Shown here one piece after another: positions 19,490-28,472 of a DNA stretch of 64,000 nucleotides. Made by a program: the position numbers and the translations under genes. A model generated the notes under the pieces. That model was not told where the DNA came from. It saw nothing but the letters and a program-made list of their open reading frames with translations, and did no database searches. The first letter of the stretch is position 1, and each line of letters starts with the position of its first letter. Source of the DNA: Poseidonibacter lekithochrous (GTDB lineage Bacteria; Campylobacterota; Campylobacteria; Campylobacterales; Arcobacteraceae); assembly GCF_013283835.1 (NCBI RefSeq), contig NZ_CP054052.1:3410001-3474000 (forward strand). The letters are read 5' to 3'.

Positions 19490-20073
19490 TTAGCCTCCTT
19501 AGATTCTGCTTCTTTAGCTTCTTTTGCTATTAAAGCATCAATTTCTTCTTCATGCATTTCAGAATAAGATTCATTCATTTTTTTACCAGCTAAAACAATT
19601 CCACCAATCATTGCAACAAGTAACATAATTGCTGCAACTTCAAATGGAACTAAGTATTTAGTAAATAAAACATAACCAACATCAGCAGAGTTACCTACTT
19701 CTGGATGAACAGGATAATTAGCTGTAACATTTTCACCAATAACTGGAGAGATGAAAATAACAACAATAATTAAAGCTACAATTCCAGATAATAAGAATAC
19801 TAATCTTGGATTATTAATCTTTTCTTTTACAGTTGATAAAGAATCAAAAAACATCATACCAAAGGCATATAAAGACATAATTGCACCTGTATAAACTACA
19901 ATTTGTACGGCCCCTAGGAAATCTGCGTCAAGTAAGAAAAAGAATGCTGAGATGAAAATCATCCCTGCAGCCATTGAACTTAGCGCGTATAAAGCGTTGT
20001 TTGTAAGTACTGTAATTCCAAACATTGAAACTGTAAGTACTGCAAACATTATAAAAGCTACTACTTCAAACAT
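19486..20073 (-). CDS. nuoJ: NADH-quinone oxidoreductase (complex I) subunit J
   Basis: A 195-aa membrane subunit with five hydrophobic helices, including the conserved AVQIVVYTGAIMSLYAFGMM stretch with the TM3 pi-bulge region that couples quinone chemistry to pumping. It ends in an acidic/lysine-rich tail (KEAKEAESKEAK). It starts 9 bp after nuoI. Confidence 0.95.
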   Translation of the reverse strand: MFEVVAFIMFAVLTVSMFGITVLTNNALYALSSMAAGMIFISAFFFLLDADFLGAVQIVVYTGAIMSLYAFGMMFFDSLSTVKEKINNPRLVFLLSGIVALIIVVIFISPVIGENVTANYPVHPEVGNSADVGYVLFTKYLVPFEVAAIMLLVAMIGGIVLAGKKMNESYSEMHEEEIDALIAKEAKEAESKEAK

Positions 20074-20082
20074 CCAAACTCC

Positions 20083-20703
20083 TTAGTACGACAGTGGTGT
20101 TTTTTTAATTTTTTTATCAGCATCTGGTGATACCGAACCGAAACCAGCAAATTCTGTTTGTTGGTTTAATTGATCAAATGGTGTTAAAATATCTTCTTTT
20201 AATGAGAAGTGAGCTCTTTGCTCAGAAGAGTTTTCATATCTTCCTCCATGTACAATTGCAAGTTCTGGACAAACTTCTGCACAATAACCACAGAAAATAC
20301 ATCTACCCATATTAATTGTATATTCACTTACTGCTTTTCTAGAATCTTCATCTATTTTAGTTTCCATTCTAATACAGTTAGCAATACAGATCTTTTCACA
20401 TAAACCACAACCAATACATCTTTCACTACCTGATTCTAATAAAACAAGTAATTTATGTACGGCTCTATATCTAGGACCTATTGGTAATTTTTCTTTTGGA
20501 TATTGAACTGTTGCCATTTCTCCATTGAAAAGAGCACCAGTCATCATTTTCCAAGTAATTTTTAAACCAGTGAATAATTCACCTTTAACAGATCTACTTA
20601 AGACCTGTTTGAAAGTTTCCCATTCAGTCTTTGGATAATTATCTTCTTGAACTGTTACGTAATCTTCAGAAATATTTCTGTTTTTAAATTCTTTAAAACT
20701 CAT
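20083..20703 (-). CDS. nuoI: NADH-quinone oxidoreductase (complex I) subunit I
   Basis: The peripheral-arm ferredoxin-like subunit holding clusters N6a and N6b. Two [4Fe-4S] motifs are present: CIGCGLCEKICIANC and CIFCGYCAEVCPELA. A longer frame opens at 20787 inside nuoH. The ATG at 20703, with GGAG seven bases before it and 2 bp after the nuoH stop, is preferred, giving 206 aa. Confidence 0.96.
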   Translation of the reverse strand: MSFKEFKNRNISEDYVTVQEDNYPKTEWETFKQVLSRSVKGELFTGLKITWKMMTGALFNGEMATVQYPKEKLPIGPRYRAVHKLLVLLESGSERCIGCGLCEKICIANCIRMETKIDEDSRKAVSEYTINMGRCIFCGYCAEVCPELAIVHGGRYENSSEQRAHFSLKEDILTPFDQLNQQTEFAGFGSVSPDADKKIKKTPLSY

Positions 20704-20705
20704 AA

Positions 20706-21704
20706 TTACTCCAAAATCATTATTACTAGACCAGTTGCTAAGATATTTAACACTGCAAGTGGCATTAATATTTTCCAACATAACCACATTAATTGGTCAG
20801 GTCTAACGTGTGGCCAAGCTGCTCTTGTCCATAAGAATATAAAGATTAAGAACATTACTTTTAATATAATTGCTAATCCACCAGGGATAAACCATAATGG
20901 CTCAAATCCACCAAGGAAAATTAATGCAGTTAAGAAAGCAATTGTAAATAATGCTGCATACTCACCAATGAAGAACATTCCCCATCTCATACCAGAATAC
21001 TCAGTTGCATAACCTGCAACTAATTCAGCTTCATGCTCAAGTAAATCAAATGGTGTTCTGTTTGTTTCAGCAAATCCAGCAATAACAAATAAAATAAATG
21101 CTAAAGGTTGCGACCAAACAATCCAGTTTGAAACTCCACCAGCTTGGTAGTTATTAATATCAATTAATGATAATGAACCTACCATCATTAATGGTGCTAG
21201 TAAAGCAAGTCCTGATACAACTTCATATGATAAAAGTTGAATAGCAGTTCTAGCTCCTCCAAGTAATGCCCATTTATTAGCAGAACTCATACCACCTAAT
21301 AAAGGTCCATAAAGTCCAATTGCTCCAACTGATAATACAAATAAAACCCCAACATTTACATCTGAGATAATTGGTCTAACTGTATAACCAAACATTTCAA
21401 ATTCAGGGAAGAAAGGAATAGCACTCATTGCAATAAATGCAGTAGCCGCTGTAATAATTGGTGCAATCATAAAGATTGGTTTATTCGCATTTGCAGGAAT
21501 AAAGTCTTCTTTAGTGAATAGTTTAATACCATCAGCTGCAATTTGTAAAAGACCGTAAGGACCAACGTTTGTAGGTCCTAGTCTTCTTTGCATAAATGCT
21601 AATACTTTTCTTTCTATATATGTTGTAAATCCAGCTAACGCAGAGAAAATTGTTAATACAACTACAACTTTTATTATTGTTTCTATTATAATTCCAGCTT
21701 CCAT
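20706..21704 (-). CDS. nuoH: NADH-quinone oxidoreductase (complex I) subunit H
   Basis: A 332-aa membrane subunit with about eight helices that forms the quinone-chamber floor. Signatures include YIERKVLAFMQRRLGPTNVG, ADGIKLFTKEDFIP and AETNRTPFDLLEHEAELVAG. It sits one base after nuoG and two before nuoI. Confidence 0.97.
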   Translation of the reverse strand: MEAGIIIETIIKVVVVLTIFSALAGFTTYIERKVLAFMQRRLGPTNVGPYGLLQIAADGIKLFTKEDFIPANANKPIFMIAPIITAATAFIAMSAIPFFPEFEMFGYTVRPIISDVNVGVLFVLSVGAIGLYGPLLGGMSSANKWALLGGARTAIQLLSYEVVSGLALLAPLMMVGSLSLIDINNYQAGGVSNWIVWSQPLAFILFVIAGFAETNRTPFDLLEHEAELVAGYATEYSGMRWGMFFIGEYAALFTIAFLTALIFLGGFEPLWFIPGGLAIILKVMFLIFIFLWTRAAWPHVRPDQLMWLCWKILMPLAVLNILATGLVIMILE

Positions 21705-21705
21705 A

Positions 21706-24180
21706 CTATGCCTTTACTACTTGAGCTTTATTAAATCTATAAGTATCAAATAAAACTTTTGAAGATGAGTTTTTATCAAATGTAGATACATAAGCAATAT
21801 CACCAGCAATTTGAATATCAGTATAAGCATTTAATTCTAATTCAGAACCATTTGCATTAACTTTTACTTTATCACCTTTAGATAATTCTAATTTATCAAA
21901 TGCAGCTTTAGAGAAGAAAATACCTGATTCAAGATTATCTTTAAACTCATGTGCAATTGCTGTAAATTCATTAAATTGGTTAATTGGGTTTGCTTGGTAA
22001 ATTACCATTTCATTTTCAGATACTTCAAACTTAGCTGTATTGCTTACATTTGTTTCATCACATGCTTCAGAACTAGTAGATGATAAATCGTAACCTCTAT
22101 ATTCAACTCTGTCAGTACCGAATTTATTTGGTAATGAATCAAATTCTACAGCTTGGAATCCAGCTTCTACTGGTAATTCTTCTGTATATTCAATTGTATA
22201 TTCAATATCATCATTTAAAACAACATTTGCAATATCATTTAAAGCATAACCATTAAATGCTAATGCAGCATTTGTTGGAACAACTTTTTTATCAATATTA
22301 GTAAATGTTCCTTCTTGTTGATTAAGTGCTGGCATATCAATATTTCCATCACCTAAAGCAGATAATTCGTAATCAGCAGTTTCGTTGTAACCTACAACAA
22401 ATCCTGATTCTTCTTTATCTAATTTACAAATTTGAGAAACACCTAATGTGTTAGTTTGTGTTGGTAAGATAACAATATTAAATGCAGTATATCTATCAAT
22501 AATTCCACATAACTTAGCTAAGTTAATTGAATCTGGATGAGAAATTAAATCTTCTCCAACCATTAATGAGAATGTATCTTTTTTAGCTAACATTGAATCA
22601 ATTAATTCTAAGAAGGCTTCATCTTTTCCAAACTCTTCTAATAAAGTGTTGTATTCAAACTCAACTTCTTTAGAAACTTTTTTAGGAACCATTTTTGAAA
22701 CTTCTTTTTCTTCACCAGTTTCTTCATCTTTTACGATTTCAACTACTTTTTCTTTGATAGTTTCAACTACTGTTTTAGTTCTAGTTTCAGTTTTAGAAGC
22801 AATATAATCAGCAACAGATGCTGGTAAATCTTTTCCAAACTTATAAAGAATGAAATATAAAATAGCTTCTTCTGCCATTGGTGCATGATAAATAAAGTCT
22901 GTAGTTTTACCTTTTTTACCAATTTTTTCCATTACTGGATCCGCAACTGGGTGGAAGTATAAAGCAGCACCTTTATTCATAATTACTGAGTTATTTAATG
23001 CATATCTTGCATTTGGTAAATCAGATTTTAAATATGAACCAACAGAAATTACAAAGTTTGCATCATGTACTTCTGTAAGTGTTGAAGAGTATAAAGATTT
23101 ACCAGAAGTGCTTGTATAATTAGCTAAGAACTCTTGATATCTTCTTGCATCTTCATTTACAAGTTTAGCACCAGTTTTATTAGCTACTTTTTGTAAGATT
23201 AATGCTTCTTCATTTGTAATAAATGAGTTGAATTTAATTGTATTTGCTTTTTTGAAAGCTTCTACTGCTTCATTAAATGCCGCTTCGTCTTTTGCTTCAC
23301 ATTTGTTTTCAAAATCATAAGCAAATCTAGCTGCACCATTTACAGTTGAGAAATGAGGTTCATTTGTAACTCTATAAATTCTTTTTGTAGCGTGAGCATC
23401 AATTGATTCTTGTTTGATTTCGTAGTACATAAATGCACAATCAGATGAGTGTGGATTTACTGCTGGAATTTTCTTTAATTCCCAAGCATTTGAAGTGTAT
23501 TGGAAGTCATGAGAAACTAAAGCACCTACTGGACATGCAGAGATACACTCACCACAGTTTGTACAGGCATCAGCGTCATAACCAATTAAAGATTTATTTA
23601 ATTTGTTCCACATTGCATAAGCATCTTTTGGCATTTCTGCTTTAAATGTCTTATCAATTGCATCTGCACCTCTTTTAACTGTAGAAAGAGCGTTTGAACC
23701 AACCATATCTTTACATACAGTTACACATCTCTCACACATAATACATAATGCAGGATCATAGTTCATAACTCCCCAGTGTTGAGTAGGTCTATGAATATCT
23801 CTAATTGAGTATGATTGTTTATCAACATTCATATATAAAGAGTAGTTTTGAAGTTCACATTCACCACTTTGGTCACAAACTCCACACTGTAATGGATGGT
23901 TTACATCGTAAACTTCCATAATAGCTCTTCGCTCTTTAGAAATATTTTCAGTTACAGTTGTAACGTCCATTCCTTCTTTAACTTTTGTATTACATCCGTA
24001 TACTTGTTTTCCATCAGCTTCAACTAGACATAATCTACAAGCTAGTGTTGGTGAACATCTTGTTAAATAACATACAGCAGGAACAAAAACATCATTTTCT
24101 CTTGCTACGTTAAGTATAGATTCACCATTTTTAGCTTCTATAGATTTACCGTCCATTGTTAATGTAATCATGTCACTCAT
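21706..24180 (-). CDS. nuoG: NADH-quinone oxidoreductase (complex I) subunit G
   Basis: The 824-aa iron-sulfur subunit. The N-terminal [2Fe-2S] domain has CYLTRCSPTLACRLC, then comes the H/C cluster region CGVCDQSGECELQ, then two [4Fe-4S] motifs CIMCERCVTVCKDM and CTNCGECISACPVGAL. A molybdopterin-oxidoreductase-like domain without cofactor follows (about residues 250-824). A strongly charged insert (about residues 463-515, rich in Lys, Glu and Val, with EETGEEKEV) interrupts this domain. Its start shares a base with the stop of the preceding small subunit gene. Confidence 0.95.
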   Translation of the reverse strand: MSDMITLTMDGKSIEAKNGESILNVARENDVFVPAVCYLTRCSPTLACRLCLVEADGKQVYGCNTKVKEGMDVTTVTENISKERRAIMEVYDVNHPLQCGVCDQSGECELQNYSLYMNVDKQSYSIRDIHRPTQHWGVMNYDPALCIMCERCVTVCKDMVGSNALSTVKRGADAIDKTFKAEMPKDAYAMWNKLNKSLIGYDADACTNCGECISACPVGALVSHDFQYTSNAWELKKIPAVNPHSSDCAFMYYEIKQESIDAHATKRIYRVTNEPHFSTVNGAARFAYDFENKCEAKDEAAFNEAVEAFKKANTIKFNSFITNEEALILQKVANKTGAKLVNEDARRYQEFLANYTSTSGKSLYSSTLTEVHDANFVISVGSYLKSDLPNARYALNNSVIMNKGAALYFHPVADPVMEKIGKKGKTTDFIYHAPMAEEAILYFILYKFGKDLPASVADYIASKTETRTKTVVETIKEKVVEIVKDEETGEEKEVSKMVPKKVSKEVEFEYNTLLEEFGKDEAFLELIDSMLAKKDTFSLMVGEDLISHPDSINLAKLCGIIDRYTAFNIVILPTQTNTLGVSQICKLDKEESGFVVGYNETADYELSALGDGNIDMPALNQQEGTFTNIDKKVVPTNAALAFNGYALNDIANVVLNDDIEYTIEYTEELPVEAGFQAVEFDSLPNKFGTDRVEYRGYDLSSTSSEACDETNVSNTAKFEVSENEMVIYQANPINQFNEFTAIAHEFKDNLESGIFFSKAAFDKLELSKGDKVKVNANGSELELNAYTDIQIAGDIAYVSTFDKNSSSKVLFDTYRFNKAQVVKA

Positions 24181-24989
24181 TATGCATCAACCTTTTCAAT
24201 TTTTACTTGCTTGTATCTATAATCATTAAAAATATCTTCATTTGAAGCAGCTATTTTAGCAATAGATACTGTACCGTTTAACTTCTCATCAACTTTTAAA
24301 GTTCTTTTGATTTTTTCATTTTTGTAGTTAATAAATATTTCATCATTGTTTTTAACTTTTGCAATATTTGCAAATGTTTGACTACAAAGTAAATCTTCAC
24401 TAGATTCTTCATCAACTAGTCTATATAAAACTGTTCCGTTGTATGATTTTAAATCTTCTACTTCTTCTAAATCAATATTTTCACATGCATTAATTTTTGC
24501 TTCAAATTCGTCATTTAAAACAATTACATTAAAGTCAGTATATTTTTTGATTAGAGAGATAAATCTAATAATATTTTCAACTCTATCATGTTCAATTAAA
24601 TCGTCACCAATTACTAGAGTTTTAAAAGTACAATTTGAAGATGCTTCATAAGCTTCCTCAAACTCTTCTTCTCCAGCAGAACTTTCAGCAGAGATATATC
24701 CTAAATCTAAATCATTGATATATTTTTGTGTATTTTCATCAGATTCTTTTACAAAAGCATCTAAGAATAAAGCACAAACACCCTCTTCACTTCCTACTTC
24801 ATATTTAATAAATTGAGTATAGTAAAGTTTTAAATCAATATTATCAATTGGATGCATATAAACAAACTTTGCATTTGTTTTAGCAATTGATTCAATAATT
24901 GAATTTCTTACAGGTTCTTTGTTGTCAGCAAGCATTGAACCAAGTGTGATTACAAAATCACTTTTAGCAATAATTTCTTTTTTATCCAT
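24180..24989 (-). CDS. Complex I accessory subunit in the nuoF position (Campylobacterota type, Cj1574c-like)
   Basis: This 269-aa protein occupies the place of nuoF but has none of its features: no FMN/NADH-binding glycine-rich motif and no cluster cysteines. It instead resembles parts of the neighbouring NuoG: SDFVITLGSMLADNKEPVR matches FVISVGSYLKSDLPNAR, and LVIGDDLIEHDRVENI matches LMVGEDLISHPDSINL, each followed by a YTxFNxxVL segment. In C. jejuni the corresponding gene pair is thought to let complex I accept electrons from flavodoxin rather than NADH. Placement is firm; mechanism is inferred. Confidence 0.82.
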   Translation of the reverse strand: MDKKEIIAKSDFVITLGSMLADNKEPVRNSIIESIAKTNAKFVYMHPIDNIDLKLYYTQFIKYEVGSEEGVCALFLDAFVKESDENTQKYINDLDLGYISAESSAGEEEFEEAYEASSNCTFKTLVIGDDLIEHDRVENIIRFISLIKKYTDFNVIVLNDEFEAKINACENIDLEEVEDLKSYNGTVLYRLVDEESSEDLLCSQTFANIAKVKNNDEIFINYKNEKIKRTLKVDEKLNGTVSIAKIAASNEDIFNDYRYKQVKIEKVDA

Positions 24990-25258
24990 TATTTTGCTTC
25001 CTCTGCTTCTTCAACTTCTCTTGGTTCTGGTTTTATTTTTTTAACCACTAAAGTCCAGTCAACTTCATTAAACTTAATTGAGTTCATTAATGTATATCCA
25101 GCTTCATAAATAACATCCGCTGATTTCTGAATGTTTTCGAAATCACCAATTTCAAACATAATAATTGCAGTTTCACCCTCAACAATTTGTTTATCCATTA
25201 GCTCTAACATTCTGTCGTAGAAATCATTTTTTAAAGGTCTTAAATCAAATCTTTTCAT
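24989..25258 (-). CDS. Complex I accessory subunit in the nuoE position (Campylobacterota type, Cj1575c-like)
   Basis: An 89-aa acidic protein with no cysteines, so it cannot hold the [2Fe-2S] cluster of a true NuoE. It begins RFDLRPLKNDFYDRMLELM and ends with a Glu-rich tail (EVEEAEEAK). Position between nuoD and the nuoF-place gene, and its size, match Cj1575c of C. jejuni. Together with the next gene it replaces the NADH-oxidising module. The function in the complex is inferred from position. Confidence 0.8.
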   Translation of the reverse strand: MKRFDLRPLKNDFYDRMLELMDKQIVEGETAIIMFEIGDFENIQKSADVIYEAGYTLMNSIKFNEVDWTLVVKKIKPEPREVEEAEEAK

Positions 25259-25270
25259 TTCCTATTTCCC

Positions 25271-26497
25271 TTATCTATCAATTTCACCGAATACAATGTT
25301 TAAGTTACCAATTAAAGTAACAACATCGGCTAACTGTAATCCAACTAATAATTCTTCAAGAATTGCTGTATGTTGGAAACTTGGTGTTCTAATTTTCATT
25401 CTATAAGCATATGGAGAACCATCACTTACTACGAAATATCCTAATTCACCTTTTGGTGACTCAGTAGCAACATATACTTCACCTTTTGGTGGTCTCATAC
25501 CTTGTGTTACAAGTACGAAGTGTTGCATTAAAGAGTAGTTTTGAGTCATGATTTGCTCTTTTGGAGCTGAAATATACTCAGGTGCGTGAGCCATTAATTG
25601 ACATTCACTTTCATCATACATTGGTACTAATTGTTTTAAAATCTTCGCAGATTCTCTCATTTCAGCAATACAAATTTTGTATCTACCGTATGAGTCATTT
25701 GTATAAGAAACTGGAACATCGAAATCTAATTCATCATAAATACCGTAAGGCATCTCTTTTCTTAAATCCCATTTGATTCCAGAACCTCTTAAAGCAATAC
25801 CAGAACATCCCCATTCTTTCGCCATTTGAGGTGTAATAACACCGATATTTTCAAGTCTCATTTTCCAGATTCTATTCTCTGTTAATAAACCTTCATACTT
25901 TTCTAATTCTGTATGTAAAATATCTAAGAATGATAAACAATCAGCTGTCCAATTTGATGGTAAGTCTAAAGGAACTCCACCAATTCTAACTGCTGAGTGA
26001 GTAAGTCTAGCTCCACAATAGTCTTCAATTAAGTCCATTGCATATTCTCTTTCTCTGAAACAGTAAAGGAACATAGACATAGCACCAACGTCTAGTGCGT
26101 GAGTTGCTAACCAGAATAAGTGAGAAGTAATTCTATTTAATTCTAAAAGCATTGTTCTAATAATTTCAGCTCTTCTTGGAGCTTCAATTCCTAGAAGTTT
26201 TTCAATAGCTAAGGCATATCCATAGTTATTTGAAGTAGCAGCAATATAATCCATTCTGTCCGTAGTTGGTAAGAATTCATTATAAATCATATTTTCAGCC
26301 ATTTTCTCCATACCTCTGTGAAGGTATCCAATTAATGGTCTTGATTTAACTACTTCTTCACCTTGAAGTTCTAATACTAGTCTTAATTGACCGTGAGCAG
26401 ATGGATGTTGTGGTCCAAAGTTCACCATCATTGTATTGTCTTCTCTCTCGAAATGAATATTTTCAAAGAAAGGTTTTAATCTATTTGGTTGTTGCAT
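25271..26497 (-). CDS. nuoD: NADH-quinone oxidoreductase (complex I) subunit D
   Basis: The 408-aa 49-kDa-type subunit that forms the quinone site with NuoB. It has [19 protein letters not shown] with the conserved His pair, [20 protein letters not shown] and the C-terminal [14 protein letters not shown]. It is a separate protein from NuoC here, not a fusion. It begins 6 bp after nuoC. Confidence 0.97.
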   Translation of the reverse strand: MQQPNRLKPFFENIHFEREDNTMMVNFGPQHPSAHGQLRLVLELQGEEVVKSRPLIGYLHRGMEKMAENMIYNEFLPTTDRMDYIAATSNNYGYALAIEKLLGIEAPRRAEIIRTMLLELNRITSHLFWLATHALDVGAMSMFLYCFREREYAMDLIEDYCGARLTHSAVRIGGVPLDLPSNWTADCLSFLDILHTELEKYEGLLTENRIWKMRLENIGVITPQMAKEWGCSGIALRGSGIKWDLRKEMPYGIYDELDFDVPVSYTNDSYGRYKICIAEMRESAKILKQLVPMYDESECQLMAHAPEYISAPKEQIMTQNYSLMQHFVLVTQGMRPPKGEVYVATESPKGELGYFVVSDGSPYAYRMKIRTPSFQHTAILEELLVGLQLADVVTLIGNLNIVFGEIDR

Positions 26498-26503
26498 ATT
26501 TCT

Positions 26504-27307
26504 CTACCTTCTTCTTTTTAAAACAACTGATTCTTCAGGTTTTAATTTTTTCATAATTCCACTGATATCATCTTCTTGGTAAGAAATAGCAGTTTCAGGT
26601 TCAAATTCAGAAATATCTGTTTCGTAAGGAACTTCATGTCCAAGTCTTGCAAATCTAGTAGTATCATATCTATCAATTGCAGCTGGATCTCTTTGTTCAG
26701 GTCCAATAATATCTCTAGCTTCTTTTCCAAAGATTTTATCTACTTCATACCATGAAGCAGCCTCGTCACCTTGAAGAGGATAAGTTTTTCTAAGTGGGTG
26801 ATCATACCAATCATCTGGCATAAGAATTCTTTTTAAATTGAAGTGACCTTCAACTTTTACACCTAACATATCATACATTTCTCTTTCAGACCAGTTTGCT
26901 GATTTGAAAACAGATGTAACAGATTTAATAGCTTCATCTTTTGGTAAGAAACATTTGATTCTTAGTCTTTTATGTTTTGAAAGTGATAACATTTCATAGA
27001 ATACTTCGTATCCATCTTTAGCTGCTAGATAATCAATAGCAGAAAGTTCCATTAACATATCGTATTCTAATTCATCTCTTAAGTAAGTCATTGCCTCAAC
27101 AACTGCATTTTTGTTGATAATCATTACTAAGTGTGTATGTTCAATATAAGCATCACTTACATTAATATGTTTACAGAACTCTTCATGATCTTTGGCAAAT
27201 ATTTCATCACTTGAAGGAGCAAGTCTTGGTAGACTTGGTACTACATGGAATCTATCAGTAAAATAGGCTTGTTTTTGTGCATTGTCTTTGTTTTTATACT
27301 GTCTCAT
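26504..27307 (-). CDS. nuoC: NADH-quinone oxidoreductase (complex I) subunit C
   Basis: The 267-aa 30-kDa-type subunit. Signature region: WSEREMYDMLGVKVEGH followed by DDWYDHPLRKTYPL. The protein is longer than many NuoC proteins, with an extra C-terminal stretch (about residues 210-267) ending KLKPEESVVLKRRR. Its start overlaps the nuoB stop by one base. Confidence 0.96.
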   Translation of the reverse strand: MRQYKNKDNAQKQAYFTDRFHVVPSLPRLAPSSDEIFAKDHEEFCKHINVSDAYIEHTHLVMIINKNAVVEAMTYLRDELEYDMLMELSAIDYLAAKDGYEVFYEMLSLSKHKRLRIKCFLPKDEAIKSVTSVFKSANWSEREMYDMLGVKVEGHFNLKRILMPDDWYDHPLRKTYPLQGDEAASWYEVDKIFGKEARDIIGPEQRDPAAIDRYDTTRFARLGHEVPYETDISEFEPETAISYQEDDISGIMKKLKPEESVVLKRRR

Positions 27308-27816
27308 TACACTAACCTCTTCTTCTTATGGGCTCTAAAAATTGATTCTTTTCTAATCTTTTTTTGTAAAGTCATAAGTGCATACTGTAATGTTTCAGGT
27401 CTAGGAGCACATCCTGGAAGATAAATATCAACTGGTACAATTCTATCTGCACCTTGAACAGTTGCATAAGTATTAAACATTCCACCAGTGTTAGCACATG
27501 ATCCCATTGAGATTACCCATTTTGGATCTGGCATTTGGTCATATAGTCTTCTCATGAACTCAGCATGTTTCTTTGTAAGAGTTCCTGCAATAATAATACA
27601 GTCTGATTGTCTAGGACTGGCTCTAAAAATTGTACCGAATCTATCGAAATCGTATCGAGATGCTCCAGTAGCCATCATCTCGATGGCACAACAGGCCAAA
27701 CCATAAGTCATAGGCCAAATAGAATTTGATCTACCGAAGTTAACTAACTTATCAATAGTTGTTAACTTGATTGGTGCGCCACCGTCTTGTAAATAATTTA
27801 CTTTATGCTGTGCCAT
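27307..27816 (-). CDS. nuoB: NADH-quinone oxidoreductase (complex I) subunit B
   Basis: The 169-aa subunit carrying the terminal cluster N2. The ligand cysteines are visible in [11 protein letters not shown] (adjacent Cys pair), GSCANTGG and PGCAPRPE. It overlaps the end of nuoA by 19 bp. Confidence 0.97.
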   Translation of the reverse strand: MAQHKVNYLQDGGAPIKLTTIDKLVNFGRSNSIWPMTYGLACCAIEMMATGASRYDFDRFGTIFRASPRQSDCIIIAGTLTKKHAEFMRRLYDQMPDPKWVISMGSCANTGGMFNTYATVQGADRIVPVDIYLPGCAPRPETLQYALMTLQKKIRKESIFRAHKKKRLV

Positions 27817-28187
27817 TCAAGGGCTCCTTTTTTCCAAGCATATAAAAATCCAATTGCTAATAATGTGATGAAAAGTAACATTTCAATAAATCCAAACCAT
27901 CCAAGTAGCTTAAAGTTAATAGCCCATGGGAACATGAAAATGATTTCTACATCAAATAAAATAAAAAGCAATGCTATTAAATAAAATTGCGTTGAGATTG
28001 TGTTTGGTTGTTTTGTAACTTCTGGTCCACATTCATATAATGTTGTCTTCAGTTTTTCAGTGTCAAGTCTTGCGATTTTACGGCTAACAAATCGCGATAG
28101 CCATACCGTAGCACCAAATGCAGTAAAGGTAACTACGAACATAATAAATGCACCAAAATAAGGATGGGCAAACTCCATGTGTGTCAT
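27798..28187 (-). CDS. nuoA: NADH-quinone oxidoreductase (complex I) subunit A
   Basis: A 129-aa membrane subunit with three helices and the conserved loop [11 protein letters not shown] holding the loop Cys near the quinone channel, then [21 protein letters not shown]. It is the first gene of the nuo operon. AAGGAT precedes the ATG. A start at the fourth codon (MEFAHPYFG) is possible. Confidence 0.96.
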   Translation of the reverse strand: MTHMEFAHPYFGAFIMFVVTFTAFGATVWLSRFVSRKIARLDTEKLKTTLYECGPEVTKQPNTISTQFYLIALLFILFDVEIIFMFPWAINFKLLGWFGFIEMLLFITLLAIGFLYAWKKGALEWHSIK

Positions 28188-28234
28188 TGTATTAATCCTT
28201 CTTAAATTAAAAAGTTTTTCTTTTTTATAGGTCT

Positions 28235-28240
28235 ATAATA
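28235..28240 (-). promoter_or_regulatory. Candidate -10 element of the nuo operon promoter
   Basis: TATTAT on the minus strand about 48 bp before nuoA, in the 285-bp interval divergent from the chemoreceptor gene. No clear -35 is seen. Confidence 0.3.
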
Positions 28241-28366
28241 GTATCTAATATCTAATAAATAGCCACTTATATTTAGTTCAAGAAATAGTATTCTAAATTT
28301 TTAAAATTAAGCTTATAATTTAATGTTTTTCTAAGAATACTAATAAAGTGGTACCAAAAGGAACAC

Positions 28367-28388
28367 TAAAATAACTTTGGTTATTTTA
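28367..28388. repeat. Perfect 9-bp inverted repeat between nuoA and the chemoreceptor gene
   Basis: Arms TAAAATAAC and GTTATTTTA with a TTTG loop, about 85 bp upstream of the chemoreceptor start. It could be an operator for either divergent promoter or a weak hairpin. The interval is AT-rich, so chance is not excluded. Confidence 0.4.
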
Positions 28389-28472
28389 TGTAATTATTAT
28401 GTAACTTTAATCCTAACTAAGTAAAATATTATTTACTAAAAATAATAAAATACCACACTAAGGACTTTTTAT

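Noticed and set aside
20704-20787. Longer start for nuoI at 20787
   Set aside because: The extra 28 residues overlap nuoH and do not look like NuoI. ATG at 20703 has GGAG and starts with the usual sequence.
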